A stretch of 64,000 nt of DNA, taken from an uncultured Clostridia bacterium (GTDB taxonomy: Bacteria > Bacillota > Clostridia > Christensenellales > UBA1242). The translations under genes and the position numbers were made by a program. Positions 9,501 through 19,983 of the stretch are shown here, in pieces; the stretch's first letter is position 1, and every line of letters begins with the position of its first letter. The DNA is taken from NCBI GenBank assembly GCA_934754355.1, contig CAKVID010000005.1, positions 33,070-97,069 of the forward strand, written 5' to 3'. The notes beneath the pieces were generated by a model that saw nothing but the letters and a program-made list of their open reading frames with translations, had not been told where the DNA came from and did no database searches.

Positions 9501-12500
9501 CTCGAGTCATTATAAATAATGATATGGTATATTTCCCTAATACAAATAGTATTGTTTACTCGGATAATATTGGTGCGGGCACTGCGAATGTCGATGTAAA
9601 AGGCGAAGGAAATTTTACAGGAACTGCTAGCATAACATTTAGTATAAATAAAGTTGAACTAGACCCAAAATTGATTATAAGTGTTGACGGTTGTGCTTTC
9701 GTTAACGGTGTGCCTACTGTGAATTATTCTGGTAGTGCAATCGTTCCGAAAATTACTGTCAAAGATAAGAATGGAAAAATAGTTGATAGTGAAAATTATG
9801 AAGTTTTATATGGTAGAGTTAATGAATTCACAGAGGATTTTACTAGTGCAGGAACAATTATTATAGCCGCTATTCCTAAATACAATAGCACTACCCGCTC
9901 CACCAATTATAGCGGAATGGCTAGTGGAACAGTAGATATTTGCCCTATTGATATGACTGACGCTGAAATTGAAATTATCGGGACTTATGAATATAACAAT
10001 GTAGAGATTATTCCTACTTTCAAAGTGTACAAAGATAGTTCTAAGCAACAAGAAATTTCTTCGACATTATATACAACCACCTTTAGCAACAATATAAATG
10101 CCGGAAACGCTGCAAGTGTAGCAATTACATTCTCTGGTAATTATGTGGGCAGTGCTACAAGACTATTTACTATCAATAGACGAAATATTAGCAACTGGAC
10201 TTTTGATTATACAATTCCTGAATTTGTATATGACGGAAATCAAAAGAGTATTACTTGGGAAGTTTCTGATACAAACAAAGCAGATTTAACAAAACAATAT
10301 ACTTATAGATATCTAAATAATATTAATGCTGGTACTGCAACTATTGAATTTGAAGGTGTAAATAATTATATTGGAACTATCTCCAAGACTTTTAAAATTT
10401 CCCCAAAATCTATTGAGAATATGACTATATCTACTATTCCAAATCAAGATTATACGGGTTCAGAAATTAGACCTTCAATTGAAGTTAAAATAGATAGTAC
10501 ACATATCCTTGATGCTAGCAACTATACAGTTGATTATTCTAATAACATTATGACGGGACAAGCGGGAGTTGTTGTCTCGGGCAAAGGAAATTATATCGGT
10601 TCAATATCTTCAACTTTTGAAATTATGGCGGTTGAAATTGGCACTGCTCAAATCAAAGATATTCCTGATATAACTTACACATTGAGTGAAATTTCTCCAA
10701 AGCCCGAACTTACTCTAAATGGTGCTAAGTTATTTGAAAATACCGATTACACACTATCTTATTCAAATAATACAAATGTAGGCACGGCTACCATTACAAT
10801 TAGTGGCATGGGTGCATTTGTAGGAACTACTACCAAGACATTCAAAATTATCCCTGCTAGTGTAGAAAATATTAGCCTTAGAGGAATTCAAGACGCATAT
10901 ACATACACCGGTGCAGAAATTAATACTCTTCACATTAATAATTTGTACTTTAATGGAAGGTTAATTTCTTATAGCGGAGACACGCAAGCAGTGACTGTAT
11001 CTTATGCAAATAATATAAATGTAGGCATTGCAACTCTTACAATTACTCCATATTCCGGTGCTACAAATTCTAATTTTACTGGCACCAAAACTATTGAGTT
11101 TACAATCTCCAAAGCCGATTTAGCCTATGATATGATATCTCTATCTACTATATATTATACCTATACAGGTTCGAGTATTACACCAAAGCCAACTGTTGTC
11201 TTTGACAATACAACCTTGGAAGAAGATGTCGATTATACTCTAAGTTATTCTACCGATACAACAAATGTCGGAACCAAAGTTGTAACTATTACTGCCAAAG
11301 ATACAAGCAATTTTTCGGGCAGCGTAAGTGTTAATTATTACATTAAACCTAAGTCAATATCTGGTGTTACTATCGCTGATATTGACAGTATTATCTACAC
11401 AAGAGAAGAATTACAACCTAGTCTAGTTGTAACAGATGGGTCTTTGAGTCTTGTATATAATATAGATTATACTATAGAGTATAGTAACAATATAAATGTA
11501 GGAACTGCAAATGTTGTTGTTCGTGGCAAAGGCAATTATCTAACCACAACCACCAAGTCGGCCACATTCGAGATAACTCCAGCCACAATAGATAGCATGA
11601 CATTAACAAATTCTACCAAAGTCTTCGACCGCAAAACATCTAGTATTAGTGCTAATTCTGTAAAAGCAGGAACTATTCAACTGACCGCTAACGAATATGC
11701 ACTCAAATTCTATCGTAATGACACAGAAACTAGAGATTTGACAAATGCTGGAACTATTGTAGTTAAAGTGCATAGTACTAGTGATAACTTTAAGATTGAG
11801 ACTGAAGTAAATAGTCAATTTACTATTATTCCAGCCACAATTTCAACCGTTACATTATTCATAACTGAGACCACTTATTCTAAGTTTGAACAAAAGCCTA
11901 CGGTTAGCAAGATTATGTCTAATAACAATCTAACTTTGAATGCGAGTGAATATAGTATTGATTATTTGAGAGGTAATATTTCAACTTCTGATTTTGTTAA
12001 TGCTGGCAAAATTACTGTTAGAATTTTGTCAAATAATAGTAATTTCCAAATTGTAGATATTGTTGAGAGCGAGTATGATATACTTCCAAAATCCATAACA
12101 GATAGTGACATTGTTACAAAATACTACTTTGTTGAATACAAAAATGGCGAGTATGTCTTCCTTGATCTTAATGGCAATGGAACAAGGGTGTACATGGAAG
12201 ACGACCAAAAATATATTGCATATCTAGTTCACCCAGAAATTAAATTTGATGGCATTGAGATAGCAAAAGGTACAGATTATGACTTTACTATCAAGAATGA
12301 AATTACAGATAATGACATTGAAACATCAACGTCTTTTGTAAATGTTGGTGCATATCTAATTAATATTAACGCCAAAGGCAACTACACGGGAACCATTCAA
12401 GAGAGATTCAAGGTAAATGCTAGGGAATTTACGCCAGATAATGTTACTGTTGAATTTAGAAATGGCAAGGATTTTGAATATAGTGGCAGTTTGATTAAAT

Positions 12501-15500
12501 TAGATTTGGCAAATGTTCTTAAATTAACATATATTCAAGATGGAATAACAAGTGAAATAGTGCTTGAAGGCTCTGAGACTGCAAGTAGTGAGTCGGCTAG
12601 TTACAAATTATACGATGCATATGACGAAGGCAAAGATTATCTTGAATACACAGATGATCAAGGGAATGCTATTGAAATTAAATTTGATGAAGGCAATTTT
12701 GGTTATATCAATAATATAAATGCTGGCAAAGCAATGGTATTTTTGAAAGGTGTTAGAAACTTTAGCGGGGTTATTGGTATTGAATTCAATATTACTCCTC
12801 GAAACATAAATGATGATGGCTTTGTCTTTGAGTTGAGTGACACAACTTCACTTGTGTACACTGGCAAAGAACACAAACCTACTCTTAAAACACATACATT
12901 CAGTACAACTAATCTAGTAGAAAATGTCGATTATTCATTGACATATCTAAATAATATAAATGCCGGCACTGCCAAGGCTATTATAACTGGCAGAAATAAT
13001 TTTGTAGGCACCAAAGAGATTGATTTTGTCATAGCTCCAAAAGCCTTGACAAGTGATATGTTGCTTACAATTTCAAATGCATATTATAATGGCAGTGAAC
13101 AAAAACCTAATATCAATTTGGTTTATAATTCAATGTCTCTTGTTGAAGATAGCGATTATACTATTTCGTATAATACAGGCGCAGATTTTGTAAATGCTAA
13201 TACTATTACTATTACAATTACCGCCAAGTCTTCAAACTACTCGGGCAGTTTTGATAGTACTTATACAATTCTTCCAAGAAATCTTAGAAGCATTATCTTG
13301 AGTTCTAGCAAGAGTATATATAATAGAGAATTGCATACAATTAGTTTTGTTGTAAGGGATATGGACAATCTAATAGTTGAACAAAACGCAAGTAATCTAA
13401 GTGTCAAATACTATAGCGGTGAGACCGAAGTAACAGAGATTATTAATGCTGGCACTTATGTTATTCAAGTAAGCGGACTTAATAATTATACTGGTACTTT
13501 GAGTGCTAATTATATAGTTTCTAATGCTAGTGTTGGAATTGAAATGCTAACAAATATAACTGACCAAATATATACGATGAAACCTATTACTCCAAGTGTT
13601 TCAATGAACTATTTGTCTCAACCTATGCAAAAAGATACTGAGTACACTTATACTTTTGCAAATAACACAAATGTAGGGGTGGCAGAAATTAGGGTTGAAG
13701 GTGTAGGAAATTTTGCAGGCTCATTTACTGGATACTTTAATATTGTTCCAAAAGATTTGAACGATTTAAGTTATGATGAAAGCGTCAAGTTATCGACCAA
13801 ATATACTGGACTTACAGTTCTTCCGGGTTCTGAACAATTTGAGAGACTTATAACTTTTGATGATTACAAACTTGTACTCAACAAAGATTTTGTAATTTAT
13901 ACAACTAATAATAGCGTTAACACAGGTTTGTATAATTTGCAAATCAAAGGTATAGGTAATTATACAGGTACGCTATCAAAGAGTTTTGAAATACTTGCCA
14001 TGGAGATTGATAGTGACAATATTTCTATATCTGGCGTAGTATCCAAAACCTATACAGGACTTGCAATTACACAAAATTTTGCACTTACTAATCTGCTTTC
14101 TAATTCACAATTATATTTTAATAGTGACTTTACTGTAAGTTATAGTGAGAACATCAATGTAGCATGGCTTGACGGTACTGAAGATAGCAAAGCACAAATT
14201 ACAATCACAGCCAAAGGTAATTATACCGGACAACGAACAATTTACTTTACTATTCTAGCCAAAGACTTGGGAAGTAGTGACATAATTATTGCAAGTATTG
14301 ACCCTGTTGTTTATACTGGTTCTGCTCAAACACCAAAGCCAGAAGTTAAGTTTGTTGAGACCATCTTGGATGAAGGAATTATTGAGTATTCTTATCTAAA
14401 CAATACTGAATATGGTAGAGCAAGTGTAATAATTTCCGCCAAACCAAACACAAATTTCAAAGGTTCTGTTACTAGATATTTTGAAATTGGCTTGACCCAA
14501 ATGGACGATGTAATAATTTCCAAATTAGATGATGTAGTTTATAATGGAACTGAACAAAAATTAGAACCAGTAATTACATCAAAAGGTGTAACGCTTGTCA
14601 AAGATCAAGACTATACTTTGTCTTATCCTAATGATACAATTAATGCTGGAACTATTACGATAACTATTAGAGGCAAAGGAAACTTTGCAGGCGTAATAAC
14701 CACCACATATAATATTACTCCTATTGAGATTAAAAAACTAAACGATGTTGTTATTTCTGAAATTCTAGACATAACATTTACGGGTAGAGAAGTATCTCCA
14801 CAACTAGAAATAAAATTTAATTCTATAGAATTGATTTTGTCGAGAGATTATACTTTGTCTTATTCCAACAATATAAATGCAACAACTGAAGCGATTGTGA
14901 ATATTGTATTTACTGGCAATTACTCTGGGAATATTGTCAAAAACTTTACAATTGTTGCCAAAACATTAACGGCTGATATGATTTCAGGACTTACAACGCA
15001 GACTTATACGGGTAATCCAATAAATCCTAATTTTGAGATTATCTATAATTTGACCAACTTTTTATCTGACAATGATTTTATACTAAATTATAGAAGTAAT
15101 ATAGATGTGGGTACTGCATATATTGATATTACTGGCAAAAATAACTTTGTAGGTTCTATTACTGCCGAATTTGAAATAGTGGCAAGAACACTTACTATTG
15201 CGGATATTGATGTCAAGGTATTAGATGAATGTGTTTATTCTGGTGTTGCATTTACTCCAAAATTTGAAGTAAGTGTTGGAGCAAATAAACTTACACTTAA
15301 TGATTATTCTTACTCATATGGTGCGAACATTAATGCGGGTGATGGTGAAATTTATTTAACTTTCAAAGGTAATTATGCTGGAAATGTAACTGTTACATTT
15401 ACAATTTCACAGGCCAGTGTTAATGCTATGACAGTTAATGTATCAAATAATACAATCTATGATGGAGCCTCACACACTCCAAATATTTCTTTGAAATTCA

Positions 15501-18103
15501 AAGATAATGATATTAGTGCAAACGATTATGATATTTCTTATTTTAGAAATGATACAGAGACATTAGATTTTGTAAACGCTGGTGAAATTACTATTAGAAT
15601 AACAGGCAAAAATAATTTCCAAAATTCTCGAGATTTGAAATATATCATTTCTCCAAGGTCTCTTGTTGATGTCTCGATTGGAATTACAAGTAGTGATTTA
15701 ATTTATACTGGTAGTTCTATTGAGCCACAAATTACTGTTGCTTTTGGAGCCATTGTACTAGAAAGCGATGATTATTCTATTCAATATTCAAATAATATAA
15801 ATGCTTCTAATCAAGCAAAAATTATTATCACTGCCAACAATAACACAAACTTCTCTGGTTCCAAAGAACAATCATTTACAATTCAGCCAAAGACATTAAA
15901 TGTTGCTTTTGTTCAAGATATTGAATCATTGGAGTACTCTTCTAAAGAACAAACTCCAAATATTACAATTGCATATAATGGAATAGACCTTATCAAAGAT
16001 ACTGATTTTACAGTTAGTTATCTAAATAACACAAATGTTGGAGTGTCTACTGCACAAATTACAGGTATTGGCAATTTTGCCGGAACAATTTCCAAACAAT
16101 TTAATATTACTACTTGTTCAATTGCTAATGCCAAGGTTGAAAATTTGCAAAACTCCTATACATTTACTTTGCAAGAGATTAAACCTGCTATCGTTGTAAA
16201 AGTAAATAATACAGTTTTAACATTGGGTGAAGATTACATTTTGGATTACGAAGAAGATAGTACTAATGTTGGAACTAAATCTATTACAATTACTGGAATT
16301 AATAATTATAGTAACACCAAGGTTGTAAGTTACTCAATTAATGCAAAAAACTTAAATGATAGCGAAATTAAAATAAGCGGAGTTGAGGACAAAAAATATG
16401 CTTTAGGCTCTGAAATAACTCAAGATTTCATGCTTAAGCACAATGACAATATTATTTTGATGTCTGATTCGTATAGTGTAACTTATACAAATAATATTAA
16501 TGCCGGCTCTGCAACTATTACTATTGTTGGCAAAGACAATTACATAGGAACTAAGATTGTTACATTTAATATTTTGAAATTAACTCCTGAAGTTGTGGTA
16601 GCTTGTAATGAGACCAAACTTTATGAAAATAATGCAGTAATACTTGACATTACCGCATCTTCAACTGCTGGCAGAATTGTTACTGACCGTAACAAATATC
16701 TAGCAGGAGAATATACATACAATTGGACATTCCTTCCAAATGATTCAGTGAATTTTGAACCTGTAACAGGACAAATTACTTTATCCGCTATTGCATTAGA
16801 GATTGTTGATATTGAATTTGCAGGTAACTACAAAAAAGAGTATCAAGCATATGATAATTTGAATATTTCAAATTTAATTGTAAATCTAAAATATAATAGT
16901 GGCAAAATAGAACAAATATCTCAAGAAAAATACTCTATAAATATTAAAGATGGCGACATTTTGAATATGGATAGTAGAGTTATTATTACATATAATGAAA
17001 ATATTAATATTTCAAAAGAACTACCAATATATATAATAGCCAGAAAAATTAGCATTTCAGAATATGAACCAAAGTTGTTTGTTGCAAACGGTGAAAAGCA
17101 GTACTTGTCATCGATTAAGTTTAATGGCGAAATTGCTTCGATTCCTGTGACTTACAAATTAATATATCAAAATATTACAAACAATACTACAAACGAATTT
17201 GCTTTGGAAAAAGGCAAGTACAGAATATTTGTTGAGATATTGGATTACAATTACTCATTGCAAGATGGTGTAATTGAATTAGAAGTAAAATCAAAAATAA
17301 TTAATTCTTCAGATAATAATTTGGTTGTCGAAGCTCCAAATGGATTTGGAATAGACGAAAGCTTTGGCTATGATGTAATTGTAGATAAAAATCTCGCACT
17401 TCAGGCGCTTGGCATTACTTCGTTTGGAAATTCAAATAGTTTTGTTGCAATGTATCAATTTGAATTGGAACAAAACAAAAATATTTATGTCACATTCAGC
17501 CCTAACATGTCGGATTTATCCAAATTACAAGTATTTAAACTTGTTAATGGAAAGTTGCAACAAGTTAATTTTAGCAAATTGCAAGATGGCAAAATTACTA
17601 TAAATTGCAATAGTGCAGATAAGTTGTGTTTGTTTGAAAATAATAATGCTGGTGTTGTGACAGATAAAAACAATTCGGGAACAGATTGGGTTCTAATAAT
17701 TGTTATTGCGGTGTTGTTTGTTGCGACTATTGCGGTTGTCTTTATTGTAATTAATAAAAGGCAAGGTGGGCATTCTATTAAAGAAACAAAATCAGAAAAA
17801 GTGGACAATCAAAATACGAATGTTCAGCCAAAACAAACAATTCAAGAAGTCGATCATATCAATACCAATGGCGTTAGGTTCGTTAATAGCAAAGAAGAAA
17901 ACAAACAGAATAGTATTAACAATTCAAAAAATTACCCAGTTCATTCGTCGAATGTAATTAATTCGGAAGACGCAAAGTTATCAAAATCAGAATTAATTAA
18001 AAAATATGTAATATTTGAAAATGGGAAAGTAGTAGGCGTGAAAAATGGCGCTCCTGCTGAAATAATAAATGCGGTTAGACAAATACTTGATGGAAAAAAA
18101 TAA
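6536..18103 (+). CDS. Giant MBG-repeat surface protein
   Basis: The 3,855-residue protein has a signal peptide (about residues 1-39). Residues about 110-395 resemble DUF6273-type domains (LGGLDWEVMYL near the start, CHAIRPSLHLNLSS at the end). More than thirty tandem MBG-like repeats of about 80-90 residues follow, with consensus YTG...TP...DYT.SYSNN.NAGTATI.ITG.GNYTGT...F.I.P. After a non-repeat domain (about 3,560-3,710) comes one TM helix (about 3,718-3,741) and a 114-residue polar cytoplasmic tail. It lacks LPXTG, so it is held by the TM helix. It is probably a long stalk or adhesin. GGAG lies seven bases before ATG. Near-identical repeat DNA could allow repeat number to vary. Confidence 0.88.
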   Translation: MKKFGFKKKLGILALSLGICTGVFGANLCRADRVSPVQAISYTDTTSYVSVGELWNAEDQVFNKDNLSILKKYISGKADATIADINEMATNTSASDIMRAKTLDAGTQGDITYTAKTAEQDIIVRLGGLDWEVMYLSKDKSGNSILTLWLSNNKQDAWAGRASDEGEYYGFIDGALYSRWSCFSYGSDAYPANMYGISYVNAVTLNNGGMYSAGSKVTTGVEKSVDNVFAYFTMEQFGMTEYIVTPRSVSWQENQSAKTIINAYYNYPNDAWSKDTPDTGFYSAEYNYAKKDYSDAWADSYIWLPSMCETGSNDSQLGLWKTSINQRMFANGVSSGGSVGKSSTSASNNAWLRSGNDNGSSMRRLYENGRDSYSSSGTVCHAIRPSLHLNLSSVELSLTHDTISKGEMSVSPASSVYDGTIKSPTVAVTLNGESLAENSDYTLEYSLNGKVVEEIIDAGEYTISAKGCGNFIGRLSAKYTVTQRDLSNATLTGIENKTYSGSAQTQNLTLSDLGGTLVENTDYTVSYSNNTNAGTATITITGKGNYTGTITPTFEITPLELADSSDFYLSYLDQITYRAWEGGGAFTPKVRLYYISQEQTEGKDYTVAYSNNTNAGMGSVIVTGMGNFTGTLTGPLEIFPRPLGKSSESFFSVDDDKYNGDALTPNITLREAGETLILNQDYTATYSNNINAGTGSVTVTGINNYENRLSKNFTIYKRGMGDASISTIADQEYTGSYITPTPTITYNGKTLTKEKDYTLKYSNNFDITTRALVTITGTGNFSGSTTKNFKIVQSDISKGTLTLDNTTFAYTGNNIVVNENLVKNGTSLIRNTDYTYTIKSGSATGTTVTDIKNVGIYYVVLDGINNYTGTISASFEITSVDLSTSGTIVLSEIECEYADNIIIPNFNVKLNNNIILGSTDYTYEIQVNGKEASPIDVGNYTIVVTGKNGYVGSVSTQYTITPRNITGSVVVLESDNFDYTGLEIRPEVSRVIINNDMVYFPNTNSIVYSDNIGAGTANVDVKGEGNFTGTASITFSINKVELDPKLIISVDGCAFVNGVPTVNYSGSAIVPKITVKDKNGKIVDSENYEVLYGRVNEFTEDFTSAGTIIIAAIPKYNSTTRSTNYSGMASGTVDICPIDMTDAEIEIIGTYEYNNVEIIPTFKVYKDSSKQQEISSTLYTTTFSNNINAGNAASVAITFSGNYVGSATRLFTINRRNISNWTFDYTIPEFVYDGNQKSITWEVSDTNKADLTKQYTYRYLNNINAGTATIEFEGVNNYIGTISKTFKISPKSIENMTISTIPNQDYTGSEIRPSIEVKIDSTHILDASNYTVDYSNNIMTGQAGVVVSGKGNYIGSISSTFEIMAVEIGTAQIKDIPDITYTLSEISPKPELTLNGAKLFENTDYTLSYSNNTNVGTATITISGMGAFVGTTTKTFKIIPASVENISLRGIQDAYTYTGAEINTLHINNLYFNGRLISYSGDTQAVTVSYANNINVGIATLTITPYSGATNSNFTGTKTIEFTISKADLAYDMISLSTIYYTYTGSSITPKPTVVFDNTTLEEDVDYTLSYSTDTTNVGTKVVTITAKDTSNFSGSVSVNYYIKPKSISGVTIADIDSIIYTREELQPSLVVTDGSLSLVYNIDYTIEYSNNINVGTANVVVRGKGNYLTTTTKSATFEITPATIDSMTLTNSTKVFDRKTSSISANSVKAGTIQLTANEYALKFYRNDTETRDLTNAGTIVVKVHSTSDNFKIETEVNSQFTIIPATISTVTLFITETTYSKFEQKPTVSKIMSNNNLTLNASEYSIDYLRGNISTSDFVNAGKITVRILSNNSNFQIVDIVESEYDILPKSITDSDIVTKYYFVEYKNGEYVFLDLNGNGTRVYMEDDQKYIAYLVHPEIKFDGIEIAKGTDYDFTIKNEITDNDIETSTSFVNVGAYLININAKGNYTGTIQERFKVNAREFTPDNVTVEFRNGKDFEYSGSLIKLDLANVLKLTYIQDGITSEIVLEGSETASSESASYKLYDAYDEGKDYLEYTDDQGNAIEIKFDEGNFGYINNINAGKAMVFLKGVRNFSGVIGIEFNITPRNINDDGFVFELSDTTSLVYTGKEHKPTLKTHTFSTTNLVENVDYSLTYLNNINAGTAKAIITGRNNFVGTKEIDFVIAPKALTSDMLLTISNAYYNGSEQKPNINLVYNSMSLVEDSDYTISYNTGADFVNANTITITITAKSSNYSGSFDSTYTILPRNLRSIILSSSKSIYNRELHTISFVVRDMDNLIVEQNASNLSVKYYSGETEVTEIINAGTYVIQVSGLNNYTGTLSANYIVSNASVGIEMLTNITDQIYTMKPITPSVSMNYLSQPMQKDTEYTYTFANNTNVGVAEIRVEGVGNFAGSFTGYFNIVPKDLNDLSYDESVKLSTKYTGLTVLPGSEQFERLITFDDYKLVLNKDFVIYTTNNSVNTGLYNLQIKGIGNYTGTLSKSFEILAMEIDSDNISISGVVSKTYTGLAITQNFALTNLLSNSQLYFNSDFTVSYSENINVAWLDGTEDSKAQITITAKGNYTGQRTIYFTILAKDLGSSDIIIASIDPVVYTGSAQTPKPEVKFVETILDEGIIEYSYLNNTEYGRASVIISAKPNTNFKGSVTRYFEIGLTQMDDVIISKLDDVVYNGTEQKLEPVITSKGVTLVKDQDYTLSYPNDTINAGTITITIRGKGNFAGVITTTYNITPIEIKKLNDVVISEILDITFTGREVSPQLEIKFNSIELILSRDYTLSYSNNINATTEAIVNIVFTGNYSGNIVKNFTIVAKTLTADMISGLTTQTYTGNPINPNFEIIYNLTNFLSDNDFILNYRSNIDVGTAYIDITGKNNFVGSITAEFEIVARTLTIADIDVKVLDECVYSGVAFTPKFEVSVGANKLTLNDYSYSYGANINAGDGEIYLTFKGNYAGNVTVTFTISQASVNAMTVNVSNNTIYDGASHTPNISLKFKDNDISANDYDISYFRNDTETLDFVNAGEITIRITGKNNFQNSRDLKYIISPRSLVDVSIGITSSDLIYTGSSIEPQITVAFGAIVLESDDYSIQYSNNINASNQAKIIITANNNTNFSGSKEQSFTIQPKTLNVAFVQDIESLEYSSKEQTPNITIAYNGIDLIKDTDFTVSYLNNTNVGVSTAQITGIGNFAGTISKQFNITTCSIANAKVENLQNSYTFTLQEIKPAIVVKVNNTVLTLGEDYILDYEEDSTNVGTKSITITGINNYSNTKVVSYSINAKNLNDSEIKISGVEDKKYALGSEITQDFMLKHNDNIILMSDSYSVTYTNNINAGSATITIVGKDNYIGTKIVTFNILKLTPEVVVACNETKLYENNAVILDITASSTAGRIVTDRNKYLAGEYTYNWTFLPNDSVNFEPVTGQITLSAIALEIVDIEFAGNYKKEYQAYDNLNISNLIVNLKYNSGKIEQISQEKYSINIKDGDILNMDSRVIITYNENINISKELPIYIIARKISISEYEPKLFVANGEKQYLSSIKFNGEIASIPVTYKLIYQNITNNTTNEFALEKGKYRIFVEILDYNYSLQDGVIELEVKSKIINSSDNNLVVEAPNGFGIDESFGYDVIVDKNLALQALGITSFGNSNSFVAMYQFELEQNKNIYVTFSPNMSDLSKLQVFKLVNGKLQQVNFSKLQDGKITINCNSADKLCLFENNNAGVVTDKNNSGTDWVLIIVIAVLFVATIAVVFIVINKRQGGHSIKETKSEKVDNQNTNVQPKQTIQEVDHINTNGVRFVNSKEENKQNSINNSKNYPVHSSNVINSEDAKLSKSELIKKYVIFENGKVVGVKNGAPAEIINAVRQILDGKK

Positions 18104-18191
18104 ATAATTCATAATTTATAAAACTGCAGGTTTCTTGATTGGACTCGATTGGCAACGGCTAAAATTTTCTTTAATAGGGGAAAGGAGAAAA

Positions 18192-18347
18192 ATGTATAAA
18201 ACAGAACTAATAGGCTACACACCCGTAGCAAAGAAAATGGCAAAGAAAATTGAAGACAAGTGTAACGAAATGGAAAAAGACGGCTATGTTTTAATTTCCA
18301 CAACAATAACACTTGGCGCAAAGGCTATTTTGATTTTTAAAAAATAA
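18192..18347 (+). CDS. Small DUF4177-like protein
   Basis: The 51-residue protein MYKTELIGYTPVAKKMAKKI... ends VLISTTITLGAKAILIFKK. The pattern of an amphipathic helix carrying EDKCNEMEKDGY followed by two short strands is that of DUF4177-type small proteins, whose function is unknown. The ATG at 18192 follows AAAGGAG at good spacing; a longer frame from 18135 has no ribosome site. It sits between the giant surface gene and a lipoprotein gene, all on the same strand. Confidence 0.65.
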   Translation: MYKTELIGYTPVAKKMAKKIEDKCNEMEKDGYVLISTTITLGAKAILIFKK

Positions 18348-18392
18348 TAAAAAACATAAATTTGTAAATTATGGTTATATAAAGGTGAAAAT

Positions 18393-19031
18393 ATGAAAAC
18401 AAAACATAAAATTTTTAGCTTAATAATGGCAGTATTGCTAATTATTCCAGCAATGTTTTTCTTAACTGCTTGTGGAGATAATGGAAATAACGGTCCGGGT
18501 GGAAATCTAAATTTGCATGATAGCTCCAAATGGTTTACAGAAACTGAGTTGTCAGCGGTTGGACTATCTAATTTAACAGTGCCAACTGGTCTTAATGGAA
18601 CAATTTCTTCAAGTGATTCTTGGTTTAATGACGGTTACTCATTTTCGCAACCTTGCGATAATGCCGACCTATTGGAACAAAATGCAGAAATTTATTTAAA
18701 CTATTTCAAAACCAACTATGATGGATATTTTGGACATATTTCTGGTAATCACGGTGCAATATATGGCGAAAACGAAACATGGTATGTCTTGGAACAAAGC
18801 AACAATTTGAGTGATTATTTTGGTAATAATCCAAGTAAACTTTATAAATTTTATTATGTTACAAACCACGATACAGACAAACAAGGATATTTTGTTCAAA
18901 ATTCGGTTTACACACTTGAAATTAGATATGAATTTAACACATCAACGAACCAATATTTGTTTAAACTATTTATAGAAAAAGCAGATGCTTCACATAATGG
19001 AATATATTCATACTACTATAAAATGAAGTAA
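18393..19031 (+). CDS. Lipoprotein of unknown function
   Basis: The 212-residue protein has a classical lipoprotein signal: basic start, hydrophobic core and lipobox LTAC at residues 25-28, followed by a flexible GDNGNNGPGGN linker. The mature part has a WFTETELSAVGL start and a C-terminal beta-rich half (YTLEIRYEFN, YLFKLFIEKA). It should be fixed to the outer face of the membrane. I do not recognise the mature domain. AAAGGTG precedes the ATG, and a strong terminator lies 30 bases after the stop. Confidence 0.75.
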   Translation: MKTKHKIFSLIMAVLLIIPAMFFLTACGDNGNNGPGGNLNLHDSSKWFTETELSAVGLSNLTVPTGLNGTISSSDSWFNDGYSFSQPCDNADLLEQNAEIYLNYFKTNYDGYFGHISGNHGAIYGENETWYVLEQSNNLSDYFGNNPSKLYKFYYVTNHDTDKQGYFVQNSVYTLEIRYEFNTSTNQYLFKLFIEKADASHNGIYSYYYKMK

Positions 19032-19061
19032 ATTTATTAAAATACAATTTAAATATTTATA

Positions 19062-19110
19062 AAATGAGAGCATGACTAACCCTAGAGTTAAATATTGCTC
19101 TCATTTTTTG
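19062..19110 (+). terminator. Intrinsic terminator after the lipoprotein gene
   Basis: AAAATGAGAGCA pairs with TGCTCTCATTTT, followed by more T. The loop is about 23 bases. Confidence 0.85.
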
Positions 19111-19155
19111 ACTAAAATACTTATTTAATATTTAAAAATTATTAGATTATACTAT

Positions 19156-19335
19156 GGGAGAGCGAAGTGAACGGCAATTCTTGGGTGGCAGTTGAAAACT
19201 GACGAGTACCCGAGTACAAAGGTGTTTGCCGAGTTCAAGTAAACAAAGTTTGCTAAGCAGATAAAACTTGCTAAATCCCGCTCAAGCAAATAAAAAAACA
19301 GCGGGTTTAACGCTGTTTTGGATTGACGTTAGAGT
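19156..19335. repeat. Structured repeat R1 (about 180 bp)
   Basis: This segment aligns over its whole length with R2 (20136-20315). Both hold GCGAAGTGAACGGCAAT or a close variant, the 35-nt nested hairpin (here 19180-19214, with a T.G wobble that keeps the outer stem), an AAACTTGC hairpin, CCCGCTC, AGCAAATAAAAAA, a terminator hairpin (19296-19319 here) and a GCGTTAGAG-like end. It is non-coding and occupies the gap between the lipoprotein gene and the next gene. Confidence 0.75.
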
Positions 19336-19407
19336 ATATAATTTCAGTTGATACAATTAACAATCAATTTGTTTAATTTTAATAAGTGTTGATTGAAAGT
19401 TTAAAGA

Positions 19408-19890
19408 TTATTTAGTTGGTAAATCTGAAGGTTCATTATTTTTAATAAATGTTTGGGTTAATTGATTAATGCCAGATATCTGTTTATTTTTTATAACGCT
19501 ATTTGAATTTTTTAGAGTTTCACTAACGTTGTTTAAAGTATCCAGTGTTTTATTATAACAAATTTGTTCTGCGTCTAATGGTTTGACAATTTCATAATCA
19601 TTTAAAAATTTGTGTAAGATTCTAGAAAGAATAGCGTTGGGAAGTTTCTTGGAACGAATTAAACTATTAATAAAATTGCAATAATTAGTGTATTCGTCCT
19701 CGATGTCGCCATTAAGATTGTTATTTAAGTTTACTTTTTCAATCATCTTACTATAATAATCTATTCTTAAATTTCTTAATGATTGTAAATTCTTACTAAG
19801 TACAATAGGCGTAAAACTGCCACTCAATATGAAATTTTCAACAACACTAATGTTTGTGTGTCTAATTATTTTGGAATTATCACTGCTCAT
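19408..19890 (-). CDS. Hypothetical protein
   Basis: The 160-residue protein begins MSSDNSKIIRHTNISVVENF. The start at 19890 has AGGAGA seven bases upstream; a longer frame from 19926 does not. It is Asn/Lys-rich and predicted mostly helical, with no membrane segment or signal peptide. I recognise no domain. It is the only gene within the repeat-rich 19-20.5 kb stretch and lies between two copies of the structured repeat family. Confidence 0.55.
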   Translation of the reverse strand: MSSDNSKIIRHTNISVVENFILSGSFTPIVLSKNLQSLRNLRIDYYSKMIEKVNLNNNLNGDIEDEYTNYCNFINSLIRSKKLPNAILSRILHKFLNDYEIVKPLDAEQICYNKTLDTLNNVSETLKNSNSVIKNKQISGINQLTQTFIKNNEPSDLPTK

Positions 19891-19983
19891 AAATACTCTC
19901 CTAAATTTATGGTTTGAGTATAACATAGTCGAAACTTTTTGTAAATATCCAATTCGTAATTTAAGCGAAAGCGAATATATTTC

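Noticed and set aside
6536..18103. Regular repeats that could suggest a CRISPR array
   Set aside because: They are coding repeats of about 250 bases in one open frame, without identical short repeats and unique spacers.
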